Assembly (NCBI GenBank): GCA_017407835.1
Contig: JAFQVV010000026.1
Coordinates: 1 to 64,000, forward strand
From: Clostridia bacterium
Lineage (GTDB): Bacteria > Bacillota > Clostridia > Oscillospirales > CAG-272
Length of the DNA stretch: 64,000 bases
Direction: 5' to 3'
Position numbers and translations under genes: made by a program. The notes under the pieces were generated by a model. It searched no databases, was not told where the DNA came from, and was given only the letters and a program-made list of their open reading frames with translations. Positions 16,113 to 23,492 of the stretch are shown here, one piece after another. The number at the start of each line of letters is the position of its first letter. The stretch's first letter is position 1.

Positions 16113-17354
16113 TTATTTTTTTGAATCGCCATGCTTGACCATCAGCATGGTGCAGAAAGCAGCGGCCATAAAGATTGCGGCATAGGGGAAGAGTGTGCGG
16201 TAAGAAACGTGCTCAAGGAGGAAGCCCGAGAGGATAGGCGTGGTGATCTGTGCCGCCATCGAGAAGGTATAATAGAGACCGGTGTAGCGGCCAATATCAC
16301 CCGAGGAGCTCATTTCAACTACCATCGGATAAGAGTTGACATTGATGGTTGCCCAGCCGATACCCACCAGGGCGAAGATGATATTGAGGACGGGAGAGTA
16401 TTCCTTGAAAAGGAAGCCGGATGCAAACGCCAGCGCCATGAGGACAATTCCGCAGAGAATGACGCGCTTTCGGCCAAATTTGGTTGCAAGAGCACCAACG
16501 GGGATATAGGTGATGACAGCAGCTACCGTGGCGATCATCAGACAATCGGCAAATCCGCCGCTCTCAAGGCCCCAAACTACGCTTGCGTAGCGAGAGAAAG
16601 CGGTGGTGACGGCATTGTACGCCATAAACCAGAACAGAACCGAGCAGAGAAGGAAGCACAGACTACGGAAGACGGGCTTGGGCAGACGGCTGCCTTTCCC
16701 ACCGCCCACCGATTCCTCATCGGCACCGCCCTCGCCCGAAGCGAGTACTTCGGCGGCAAGTTTCTTCTCTCTGACAGTGAGGAGAAGAACGACAAGGGCA
16801 GTCAGCATCAATCCCGCAACGGCAATGAAGAGCGGAAGATAGGATGGCGTTGTTCCCGGGCCAACCAAAATTTTAATACAGACAAGTGTGAAAATGCCGC
16901 CGACCGCCCCCATCAAATTGATGATGGCATTTGCCTTGCTGCGCAGAGGCTTGGGGGTGAGATCTGGCATCAGTGCAACGGCGGGGGAGCGATAAAATCC
17001 CATCGAGATCAACACCAAACCCAGAGAGACGAAGAAAAGAACAAGATTTTGTGTATTGGCGGCGGTGGGAATCAGGATCATAATGGACGTGGCCAAAATG
17101 GTGCCCAACAAGATGAACGGGGTTCGTTTGCCCAAACGGGTATTGACGCGGTCGGAGATTCCGCCGAAGAGAGGGAGAAGGAAAATGGCGAGTACATTGT
17201 CCAGTGCCATGATGGCACCGCTTACCGTTTCGCCAAGCGCGAAGGTGTTTTTGAGAATGAGCGGAATGATGTTGTCATAGAGTTGCCAGAACGCTGAGAT
17301 CGAGAGAAATGCTGCGCCGATACAGACGGTACGGCGTATGTTGAGTTTCTGCAT
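16113..17354 (-). CDS. Major facilitator superfamily transporter, 12 membrane helices
   Basis: The 413-residue protein has about 12 hydrophobic segments in two sets of six. A polar, Gly/Glu-rich cytoplasmic loop of about 35 residues (near 200-235) separates the halves. The GGISDRVNTRLGKRTPFIL loop between helices 2 and 3 is the MFS signature and resembles the sugar/cation symporter (SLC45/GPH-like) group. Substrate unknown, possibly a sugar or glycoside. It lies 20 bases downstream of the NUDIX gene and 51 bases upstream of the GDPD gene. Confidence 0.85.
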   Translation of the reverse strand: MQKLNIRRTVCIGAAFLSISAFWQLYDNIIPLILKNTFALGETVSGAIMALDNVLAIFLLPLFGGISDRVNTRLGKRTPFILLGTILATSIMILIPTAANTQNLVLFFVSLGLVLISMGFYRSPAVALMPDLTPKPLRSKANAIINLMGAVGGIFTLVCIKILVGPGTTPSYLPLFIAVAGLMLTALVVLLLTVREKKLAAEVLASGEGGADEESVGGGKGSRLPKPVFRSLCFLLCSVLFWFMAYNAVTTAFSRYASVVWGLESGGFADCLMIATVAAVITYIPVGALATKFGRKRVILCGIVLMALAFASGFLFKEYSPVLNIIFALVGIGWATINVNSYPMVVEMSSSGDIGRYTGLYYTFSMAAQITTPILSGFLLEHVSYRTLFPYAAIFMAAAFCTMLMVKHGDSKK

Positions 17355-17374
17355 GATGGAAGCCTCCTGTCAAA

Positions 17375-17914
17375 TTATTTTTGCATTGCAGCGACTTTGA
17401 GTACTGCTGTTTGTGTTTTTGCATCGGTGATTTCGCCGCGAAGAATTTGTGCCACCAGCTCATCAAGCGGGATGCGCAGGATATCCAGAAATTCATCATC
17501 GTCCGGATCTGTTTGGCCAAACGAAAGTTCAGTCGCCAGATACATACGGATATTTTCATCAAAAATAGCAACCGAGGGATAGAGATCGCCGAGGTAGGTC
17601 ATTTTCCCCGCGATCGCGCCTGTTTCCTCCCGAAGTTCACGCCGCGCGGCCTCAAGCGGATCTTCATCGGGCGAATCAAGTTTGCCTGCCGGAAGCTCGG
17701 TCAGCACACGCCCGAAGGGAAAGCGAAACTGACGGACACAGATGACCTCATTGTCATCGGTGAGGGGAAGGACACACACTGCCCCCGGATGGCGAACAAT
17801 CTCACGGTAAGCCGTTTTGCCGTTTGGCAGGGCAACGGTGTATTTATGCAGCTTGACGACCGCCCCGTCATAGATCAGTTGATCATCAAGTGTTTTTTCA
17901 ATGAAATCAGACAT
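17375..17914 (-). CDS. NUDIX hydrolase, ADP-ribose pyrophosphatase type
   Basis: The 179-residue protein has a complete Nudix box of the pattern G-x5-E-x7-REUxEExGU, beginning at GKLDSPDEDPLEA and ending at RRELREETG. The N-terminal domain (YREIVRHPGAVCVLPL) and the VRQFRFPFG and ELPAGKLD stretches are typical of the ADP-ribose pyrophosphatase (NudF) group. It would hydrolyse ADP-ribose or related nucleotide sugars. First gene of its operon, behind a good promoter. Confidence 0.9.
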   Translation of the reverse strand: MSDFIEKTLDDQLIYDGAVVKLHKYTVALPNGKTAYREIVRHPGAVCVLPLTDDNEVICVRQFRFPFGRVLTELPAGKLDSPDEDPLEAARRELREETGAIAGKMTYLGDLYPSVAIFDENIRMYLATELSFGQTDPDDDEFLDILRIPLDELVAQILRGEITDAKTQTAVLKVAAMQK

Positions 17915-17953
17915 GGTATGGCTTCCTTTCCCATGAAAAATACATGTCTTTTA

Positions 17954-17982
17954 ATTATAGTATAAATTTGGTGTGAAGTCAA
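17954..17982 (-). promoter_or_regulatory. Promoter of the NUDIX-MFS-GDPD-GNAT unit
   Basis: On the minus strand TTGACT (17982-17977), a 17-base spacer and TATAAT (17959-17954). Confidence 0.83.
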
Positions 17983-18072
17983 TCGTTTATTGCAAAAAAG
18001 TGGGGATAAGACATGCATCGCACGCAAAATAGCCCACGTTGGTGGGGAGATAGCGGCAAAAAACGAAAAAAC

Positions 18073-18101
18073 TTGCAATTTCGGGGAATTTGTGATACAA
18101 T
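18073..18101 (+). promoter_or_regulatory. Promoter of tcdA
   Basis: TTGCAA (18073-18078), a 17-base spacer and TACAAT (18096-18101), 58 bases before the start. Confidence 0.75.
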
Positions 18102-18159
18102 AACGGCGATCGGCAGAGACTATGTGCTGATTCTTGCACCCAAGAAAGGATGTGCTTTT

Positions 18160-18870
18160 ATGGTGGATGAACAATTTTCCCGTTCTGCCGCACTGCTCGG
18201 CGAGGCTGCAATTGAGCGGTTGAAGAAAGCCCGTGTTGCGGTGTTTGGCATCGGCGGTGTAGGGGGATATGTCTGCGAAGCATTGGCGCGCAGCGGCGTG
18301 GGTATGCTGGCGCTCTTTGACCGCGATACGGTCTCGCACTCCAATCTCAATCGCCAAATTATTGCATTGCACTCGACCATCGGTCGCCCCAAGGTTGAGG
18401 TGATGCGTGAACGCATCCTCGACATTCATCCCACAGCTATTGTGGAGACGCATCAGTTATTTTATACCCCTGAGAATGCTGATACCGTTGACCTTTCCCG
18501 GTTTGATTTTGTTGCCGACTGCATCGATACCGTCTCGGCGAAGATCGAGCTGATCTGCCGCGCCAATGCGGCAAATGTGCCGATTATCTCAGCCATGGGG
18601 GCAGGGAATAAGCTGGATCCCACACGGTTTTCGGTCACGGATTTGGCCAAAACCGAGGGCTGTCCCCTGGCGCGCGTGATGCGCTATACCCTGCGCAAGC
18701 GGGGCATTGTGCACCTGCCCGTTGTCTTCTCTCCCGAACCTCCCGTCGCACTGCAGGGGGATGCGCCGCAGGAGGAGAATCGCCGTTCATCGCCTGCCAG
18801 TGTGGCGTATGTCCCGTCGGTGGCGGGCTTGATTATGGCGGGGGAGATCATCCGTCGGCTGACCGAATAA
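18160..18870 (+). CDS. tcdA: tRNA threonylcarbamoyladenosine dehydratase (TcdA/CsdL, ThiF family)
   Basis: The 236-residue protein is an E1-like adenylating enzyme that cyclises t6A37 of tRNA to ct6A. It starts with the family's QFSRSAALLGEAAIERL. The nucleotide loop VFGIGGVGGYVCEALARSG follows, then the ATP-contact stretch SNLNRQI, the acidic DCIDTVSAKIEL, and the AMGAGNKLDPTRFSVTDL region near the active site. The ATG at 18160 follows AAAGGATG. Single gene between its own promoter and a 17-base-pair terminator stem. Confidence 0.9.
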   Translation: MVDEQFSRSAALLGEAAIERLKKARVAVFGIGGVGGYVCEALARSGVGMLALFDRDTVSHSNLNRQIIALHSTIGRPKVEVMRERILDIHPTAIVETHQLFYTPENADTVDLSRFDFVADCIDTVSAKIELICRANAANVPIISAMGAGNKLDPTRFSVTDLAKTEGCPLARVMRYTLRKRGIVHLPVVFSPEPPVALQGDAPQEENRRSSPASVAYVPSVAGLIMAGEIIRRLTE

Positions 18871-18912
18871 AAAGTTTCCCGAGCGATGTGCTTTGATCGC
18901 TCGGGAAACTTT
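18871..18912. terminator. Bidirectional terminator between tcdA and the E2-like gene
   Basis: A perfect 17-base-pair stem (18871-18887 with 18896-18912) and an 8-base loop; A-rich on the left and T-rich on the right. Confidence 0.9.
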
Positions 18913-18918
18913 TGTTCA

Positions 18919-19818
18919 TTAGTCGATATCCTCCAAAATTTGTGCCGGCGGCTGATTGAGTACCTCGGGATTTTGGATGAGTTTTTTCAGCATTTTCAGT
19001 GCGGATGCATAGTAGTATCCGTCGCAGATGCGTTCATCGGTGACAGCTTTGATATCAACATAGCGTTTGCGTATGACACCGCCGTCACGGTTAATGGCGT
19101 TGACGGTGTATTTGGCACCGTAGGAGAGGAAAACAGGCAGATTTCCGAAATCATAGATGTGATGATAAATCGGCTTGATACCGAGCGAACCCATGCTGGT
19201 GATAATCATCGTGCCATGGAAAGGGCTGACATTGAGGAGCATACGGGGCAGACAGCCGATATAATCGAGGGCGAATAACAGGCGAACGATAAGCCGCAGA
19301 ATGATGCCGGGGAAAGAAATCAGTACTTTTGCGACTTTATCGAACATGGTTTCTCCCGTCGTTTGGGTGGCTTCTTCAACAGCGCGATTGAAGATCATGT
19401 AGACCTCATCCAGTGTGGCATCGGGCGGAAAGACAACCTTAATCATGGTTTCCTGACCGGACAGCGACAATTCACGCTTTACCGCCATCACGATTTCGAT
19501 ATTGTTGCGTGCATAGATTTTTTGGCCGCTGACAAAGCGATTCACACCGGGGCGTTGGGCGAGCATATGAATATACGCCGCCAGGATAATGTGCAGGAGT
19601 GAAAAGTTGGTTTTGCCTTCCTTGACTTTGGTTCGGACGATGCGGTCGGCCTCGGTGATGTCAAAACTATCCGAGAAGGTGTTTTGTGCGTCGGAACGTT
19701 TTTTCATGATGTAGGGCATCATGCGCTGAATGGGCTGCAGGGTGCGGACCTTTCTGCCATCCTTGCGGTCACCGAAGCGGCGTTTGCGAACTTTGGGCGT
19801 TTCAGACGTTGTTTGCAT
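18919..19818 (-). CDS. 2-oxoacid dehydrogenase E2-like (chloramphenicol acetyltransferase fold) protein with altered active site
   Basis: The 299-residue protein resembles only the catalytic domain of dihydrolipoamide acyltransferase; there is no lipoyl domain or E3-binding domain. NFSLLHIILAAYIHMLAQRP and TMIITSMGSLGIKPIYHH follow the E2/CAT fold. The active-site HRxxDG motif is DERICDG here, so Glu replaces the catalytic His while the Asp remains. An amphipathic or membrane stretch (LISFPGIILRLIVRLLFALD) lies in the middle. No other 2-oxoacid dehydrogenase genes are nearby. It may be a non-catalytic relative or an acyltransferase with a different base. Confidence 0.8.
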   Translation of the reverse strand: MQTTSETPKVRKRRFGDRKDGRKVRTLQPIQRMMPYIMKKRSDAQNTFSDSFDITEADRIVRTKVKEGKTNFSLLHIILAAYIHMLAQRPGVNRFVSGQKIYARNNIEIVMAVKRELSLSGQETMIKVVFPPDATLDEVYMIFNRAVEEATQTTGETMFDKVAKVLISFPGIILRLIVRLLFALDYIGCLPRMLLNVSPFHGTMIITSMGSLGIKPIYHHIYDFGNLPVFLSYGAKYTVNAINRDGGVIRKRYVDIKAVTDERICDGYYYASALKMLKKLIQNPEVLNQPPAQILEDID

Positions 19819-19857
19819 ATCGGCACCTCTTCATCGTATTCGGATATAACTGAACAT

Positions 19858-19886
19858 ATTATACCGAAAAACGACAAAAAAATCAA
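19858..19886 (-). promoter_or_regulatory. Promoter of the E2-like gene
   Basis: On the minus strand TTGATT (19886-19881), a 17-base spacer and TATAAT (19863-19858). Confidence 0.75.
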
Positions 19887-19936
19887 GGGTATTTGGCATT
19901 TTTGTGCCGTTTTTTCTTGCGGGACAGCGCAGGAGA

Positions 19937-19965
19937 TTGACAAAATATACAATTTGTGTTAAACT
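19937..19965 (+). promoter_or_regulatory. Promoter of the barnase-like lipoprotein and dut
   Basis: TTGACA (19937-19942), a 17-base spacer and TAAACT (19960-19965), about 54 bases before the lipoprotein start. Confidence 0.75.
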
Positions 19966-20018
19966 GGATTTGATTCAAACATTGGGGAAAGGAGACTTTT
20001 GCGCAGCGAAAGGTAAAA

Positions 20019-20564
20019 ATGATGATGAAATTCAGCTTAAGCCGTCTATTTGCACTTCTCGTATTGGCGGCGCTGCTTCTGTCCGGCTGCGGACAGATAG
20101 GAGATTGGCTTTCTCCATACGAGTCGGAGCTGGGACAGCTGGGCGATGCACTGCTCGATCAACTGCTTGATGCCGACTCCCCTTCGCAGATAACATCGGT
20201 AACGGAAGCCGCCTCTTCAATCAAACGGGATGGTACGTATACCGCCCGGGACGACGTTGCACTTTACCTTAACACCTATGGAGAGCTTCCCAATAATTTT
20301 ATTACCAAGAATGAAGCGAGGAAACTCGGCTGGGTAAGCAGTGAGGGAAATTTGCATGAGGTTGCGCCCGGCAAATCCATCGGCGGCGATTACTTCAGCA
20401 ATTATGAGGGCAAGCTGCCCCAAGCATCGGGCAGAAAATATTATGAGTGTGATATTGGCTACACCGGGGGCTACCGCGGTGCTGAGCGAATCGTCTATTC
20501 CAATGATGGTTTGATTTTTTATACAGCAGATCATTACAATACCTTTACACAACTTTATCCGTAA
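20019..20564 (+). CDS. Barnase-like ribonuclease with lipoprotein signal
   Basis: The 181-residue protein has a lipoprotein signal peptide: a basic start, a hydrophobic core and the lipobox LLSGC with Cys24. After a linker of about 50 residues comes a domain clearly homologous to barnase (N1/T1-type guanyl-specific RNase): LPNNFITKNEARKLGW, VAPGKSIGGDYFSN and EGKLPQASGRKY. The barnase catalytic triad Glu73, Arg87 and His102 is present as Glu143, Arg157 and His172 with identical spacing (14 and 15). The position of Arg59, a barstar contact, is Tyr here. It should be exported and tethered outside the membrane. dut starts 16 bases later; no barstar gene is seen. Confidence 0.9.
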   Translation: MMMKFSLSRLFALLVLAALLLSGCGQIGDWLSPYESELGQLGDALLDQLLDADSPSQITSVTEAASSIKRDGTYTARDDVALYLNTYGELPNNFITKNEARKLGWVSSEGNLHEVAPGKSIGGDYFSNYEGKLPQASGRKYYECDIGYTGGYRGAERIVYSNDGLIFYTADHYNTFTQLYP

Positions 20565-20579
20565 CGAAAGGAAAATGCC

Positions 20580-21008
20580 ATGGAACTTTTGATCAAATAC
20601 CATAATCCCGAGCTTATTCGTCTTGAAAAATTGGCAGTCGGCGATTGGATCGATTTGCGTGCCGCCGAGGATGTACAGCTTTCCGCCGGGGAATTTCGCA
20701 TTATTTCGCTTGGCGTATCCATGCGGCTGCCCGAGGGATATGAGGCGCACCTCGTGCCTCGAAGCTCCACCTTCAAGAAATGGGGGATCATTCAGGTCAA
20801 TCACATGGGGGTTATCGATAACAGCTATTCGGGTGAGGGCGATATCTGGGGTATGCCGGTCCTTGCTATGCGAGATACCGAAATCCATGTCAATGATCGG
20901 ATTTGCCAGTTTCGCATTGTTGAGCGGATGCCATCTTTGACGGTCGTTGAGGTCGAGCATCTTGACGGTCCCGATCGCGGCGGTTTCGGCAGTACGGGAG
21001 AAAATTAA
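20580..21008 (+). CDS. dut: dUTP diphosphatase (trimeric dUTPase family)
   Basis: This 142-residue dUTPase-fold protein converts dUTP to dUMP and pyrophosphate. Conserved motifs are [18 protein letters not shown] (motif I), [12 protein letters not shown] (motif II), [10 protein letters not shown] (motif III, with the catalytic Asp), [11 protein letters not shown] (motif IV) and the C-terminal glycine-rich arm DRGGFGSTG (motif V). The motif III loop is slightly longer (GEGDIWG) than in the classical enzyme. The start has GAAAGGAAAATGCC upstream. Probably cotranscribed with the barnase-like gene; a functional link between the two is not evident. Confidence 0.9.
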   Translation: MELLIKYHNPELIRLEKLAVGDWIDLRAAEDVQLSAGEFRIISLGVSMRLPEGYEAHLVPRSSTFKKWGIIQVNHMGVIDNSYSGEGDIWGMPVLAMRDTEIHVNDRICQFRIVERMPSLTVVEVEHLDGPDRGGFGSTGEN

Positions 21009-21012
21009 GTGT

Positions 21013-21053
21013 AAAAACACACCCGTGGACCATGTGTCCACGGGTGTGTTTTT
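21013..21053 (+). terminator. Terminator after dut
   Basis: A perfect 17-base-pair stem (21013-21029 with 21037-21053) ending in a T run, five bases after the stop. Confidence 0.9.
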
Positions 21054-21104
21054 TGTGCCTCTTTTAGGGGTTAAGCCTGTATTAGACTCTTATAGGAGCT
21101 GTGC

Positions 21105-21129
21105 AAACCACCGGTTGAACCGGTGGTTT
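21105..21129 (-). terminator. Palindromic hairpin after mnmA
   Basis: A nearly perfect palindrome with arms 21105-21116 and 21118-21129, GC-rich in the middle, four bases after the mnmA stop on the minus strand. The U tract is short, so termination may be partial. Confidence 0.6.
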
Positions 21130-21132
21130 TGA

Positions 21133-22170
21133 TTATTCGATGATTCCCCCGCCTACTACATAGTCTCCGTCATAGAGAACGACCGATTGCCCGGGGGCGA
21201 TGGCGCGTTGGGCTTCATCGAAGGTGACGCGGATGCGATCCGGCTCAATTTGCTCAACGGTTGCCCATTGCGCTGCCTGGGCATACCGCACTTTTGCCAT
21301 AACGCGCAAGGGCTGCTCAATGCGGTCAAAGGGGATGAAATTGATGTTGTTTGCCGTCAGTGTCCGGGAGAACAGAGACGCATTATCCGAGAGAATCACG
21401 CTGTTGTCGGCGATTCGTTTTTCGCAGACATAGAGAGGTGCGGGCAGGGCAAGACCGAGCCCTTTGCGCTGACCAACCGTGTAACGGATCAAGCCGCGAT
21501 GTTGTCCCAATACCCGTCCGTCTTTTGTGCGAAATTCACCGCCGGGATATGGCCCGCCGTGCGCGCGCTCAAGATAGCCTGCGTAATCCCCGTCGGGAAT
21601 GAAGCAAATATCCTGGCTGTCCCGCTTGCGGGCGTTGGAAAAGCCCGCTTCCTCAGCAAGTGCGCGAACCTCGGCTTTGGAGAGCTCGCCCAGCGGGAAA
21701 CAGCAGTGTGATAGCTGATCCTGCGAGAGGGAATAGAGCACATAGCTTTGATCCTTGCTTGCATCGGCCGCGCAGCGGAGAAGAATTCTTCCTGCGGGGG
21801 AAATCTCCCGCCGTATATAATGTCCCGTCGCTATACCGTCACAGCCAAGCGCTTTGGCACGCTCAAGCAGAAGTCCAAATTTGATGGTGCGGTTGCAGAG
21901 AATGCAGGGGTTTGGCGTTTTGCCCGCTTCGTAGGCTTCAATGAAGGGGCGGATGACTTGTGATACGAATTCATCACGCAAATCGAAAATATGGTGCGCG
22001 ATGCCCAACTTGTCAGCGCTGATGCGCGCCTCCTCTGCTTCGATTTCACCGCCGTCGCGCAGCAGAAGCGTGCCGCCCATGATCGTGCAGCCTTCGCGTT
22101 CCAACAACAGTGCGGTGACGGCACTGTCCACCCCCCCGCTCATGGCGGCGAGGATTGTCCGATCGTTCAT
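21133..22170 (-). CDS. mnmA: tRNA-specific 2-thiouridylase MnmA
   Basis: The 345-residue protein thiolates U34 of tRNA for Lys, Glu and Gln, using ATP and a persulphide sulphur. Motifs are the PP-loop AMSGGVDSAV (near residue 9), the catalytic cysteine in NPCILCN and the second active cysteine in KRDSQDICFIP. The C-terminal part contains the usual GLIRYTVGQRKGLGL and a beta-barrel domain. Length is slightly below the usual 355-370. The start ATG has GAAAGGAG eight bases upstream. Confidence 0.92.
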   Translation of the reverse strand: MNDRTILAAMSGGVDSAVTALLLEREGCTIMGGTLLLRDGGEIEAEEARISADKLGIAHHIFDLRDEFVSQVIRPFIEAYEAGKTPNPCILCNRTIKFGLLLERAKALGCDGIATGHYIRREISPAGRILLRCAADASKDQSYVLYSLSQDQLSHCCFPLGELSKAEVRALAEEAGFSNARKRDSQDICFIPDGDYAGYLERAHGGPYPGGEFRTKDGRVLGQHRGLIRYTVGQRKGLGLALPAPLYVCEKRIADNSVILSDNASLFSRTLTANNINFIPFDRIEQPLRVMAKVRYAQAAQWATVEQIEPDRIRVTFDEAQRAIAPGQSVVLYDGDYVVGGGIIE

Positions 22171-22217
22171 GACATACGCTCCTTTCTTATCCTATCGGCA
22201 AGCGGATACATTTTCTC

Positions 22218-22246
22218 TTGCAATCCTGTGCCGAAGGGGGTATAAT
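22218..22246 (+). promoter_or_regulatory. Promoter of the GNAT gene at 22275
   Basis: TTGCAA (22218-22223), a 17-base spacer and TATAAT (22241-22246). Confidence 0.78.
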
Positions 22247-22274
22247 ATAGATAATCATTTTATGCGGAGGACTG

Positions 22275-22817
22275 ATGATGCAGTATCGTTTCTTTGATGC
22301 CGCAGCACCCATCGATGATGTGCGATTCGATGCGTTCTATGCCTTGCTTGATGCTTCGCTGCCCCGCAATGAGCACCGCAGCTATTCTGCCCAAAAGGCG
22401 TTGCTCCATGAGCACGCTTATGGAATTTTCACTGCCGAGGATGAGGGGGCTCTTCGCGCGATCATGGCGGTGTGGCATTTTCGCGATTTCCGCTATATCG
22501 AGCATTTTGCCGTTAATCCCGCACTGCGCGGGCAGGGGATCGGTGCGGCGATGCTGGCGCGGTATATTGCCATGGATGTGCGTCGTGTTGTGCTTGAGGT
22601 TGAGCCGCCCGAGCAGGAGATGGCGGTGCGGCGGATTGGGTTTTATGAGCGCTGTGGGCTTTCCCTCTCCCACTTCGCCTACGCACAGCCTCCGCTCAAT
22701 CCCGGGGACGGAATGCTTCCGCTGATGCTGATGAGCAGCGGCGGCGTACTCACCGATACCGAGTCCGCGGAAGTGCGGGATACACTGTACCGCGCGGTGT
22801 ATCACGTCGGGGATTGA
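22275..22817 (+). CDS. GNAT-family acetyltransferase
   Basis: The 180-residue protein has the GNAT core: YIEHFAVNPALRGQGIGAAML (split across strand 4 and the acetyl-CoA loop, R-G-Q-G-I-G), followed by the strand VVLEVEPPE and the helix MAVRRIGFYERCGL. The N-terminal SLPRNEHRSY stretch is common in clostridial GNATs. The substrate is unknown. It ends one base before the convergent trmL stop, so there is no separate terminator. Confidence 0.85.
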   Translation: MMQYRFFDAAAPIDDVRFDAFYALLDASLPRNEHRSYSAQKALLHEHAYGIFTAEDEGALRAIMAVWHFRDFRYIEHFAVNPALRGQGIGAAMLARYIAMDVRRVVLEVEPPEQEMAVRRIGFYERCGLSLSHFAYAQPPLNPGDGMLPLMLMSSGGVLTDTESAEVRDTLYRAVYHVGD

Positions 22818-22818
22818 G

Positions 22819-23328
22819 TCAATCCTCCCACGACAAGCGGTGCAGCTCGCCCTCGCTGCGCAGCCCCGCGAAATCCTGCTGACGCAGAATTTCATAGACT
22901 GCGATTGCTGCGCTGTTGGAGAGGTTCAGTGAGCGCAGTCCGTCCCGCATGGGGATGCGGACACAGGTGTCGGGATTGTCGCGGAGCAGCTCCTCGGGCA
23001 GGCCCGCTGTCTCCTTGCCGAACATGATGTAGCTGACGGCAGGGTAGGTGATATCGGTGTAGCGATGGCGTGCCTTGGTCGAAAAGTAGAAGCAGTTTTG
23101 GCGCGCATCGGGGTTTTGGGCATAGAAATCGTCGAGATCACGGTAATAGGTGATGTCCAGCGCGTGCCAGTAATCCAGCCCCGCACGCTTCAGCTTGGCA
23201 TCGTCGATGCGAAAGCCCATTGGTTCGATGATGTGCAGAGCAGCACCCGTGGCGGCACAGGTGCGGGCAATATTTCCCGTATTTTGCGGAATTTGCGGCT
23301 CGTGCAGAACAATGTTGATTGCCTTCAA
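22819..23328 (-). CDS. trmL: tRNA (cytidine/uridine-34-2'-O)-methyltransferase TrmL
   Basis: The 169-residue SPOUT-family methyltransferase modifies the wobble ribose of tRNA-Leu. Signatures are IVLHEPQIPQNTGNIARTC at the N-terminus, SYIMFGKETAGLPEELL, and the knot region RIPMRDGLRSLNLSNSAAI. No ATG fits the conserved start; I chose the TTG at 23328, which follows AAAGGA by ten bases and gives a length near the family's usual 155-170. An ATG just upstream is in another frame. Divergent from secA. Confidence 0.88.
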   Translation of the reverse strand: MKAINIVLHEPQIPQNTGNIARTCAATGAALHIIEPMGFRIDDAKLKRAGLDYWHALDITYYRDLDDFYAQNPDARQNCFYFSTKARHRYTDITYPAVSYIMFGKETAGLPEELLRDNPDTCVRIPMRDGLRSLNLSNSAAIAVYEILRQQDFAGLRSEGELHRLSWED

Positions 23329-23367
23329 AACAGAGCATATCCTTTCTTTTTTGCCTACATTTCTATC

Positions 23368-23396
23368 AGTATAAAACAATTTGCCGAAAAAAGCAA
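23368..23396 (-). promoter_or_regulatory. Promoter of trmL
   Basis: On the minus strand TTGCTT (23396-23391), a 17-base spacer and TATACT (23373-23368). Confidence 0.65.
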
Positions 23397-23425
23397 GCAT
23401 TCGGGAGAAAATTTACAAATCCCTA

Positions 23426-23454
23426 TTGGAATATCCGCAGTTTTGCGGTATAAT
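23426..23454 (+). promoter_or_regulatory. Promoter of secA
   Basis: TTGGAA (23426-23431), a 17-base spacer and TATAAT (23449-23454), 38 bases before the chosen secA start. Confidence 0.7.
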
Positions 23455-23492
23455 AAATAGAATGATTATTTCAAATTCGGAGGATGTCATCC

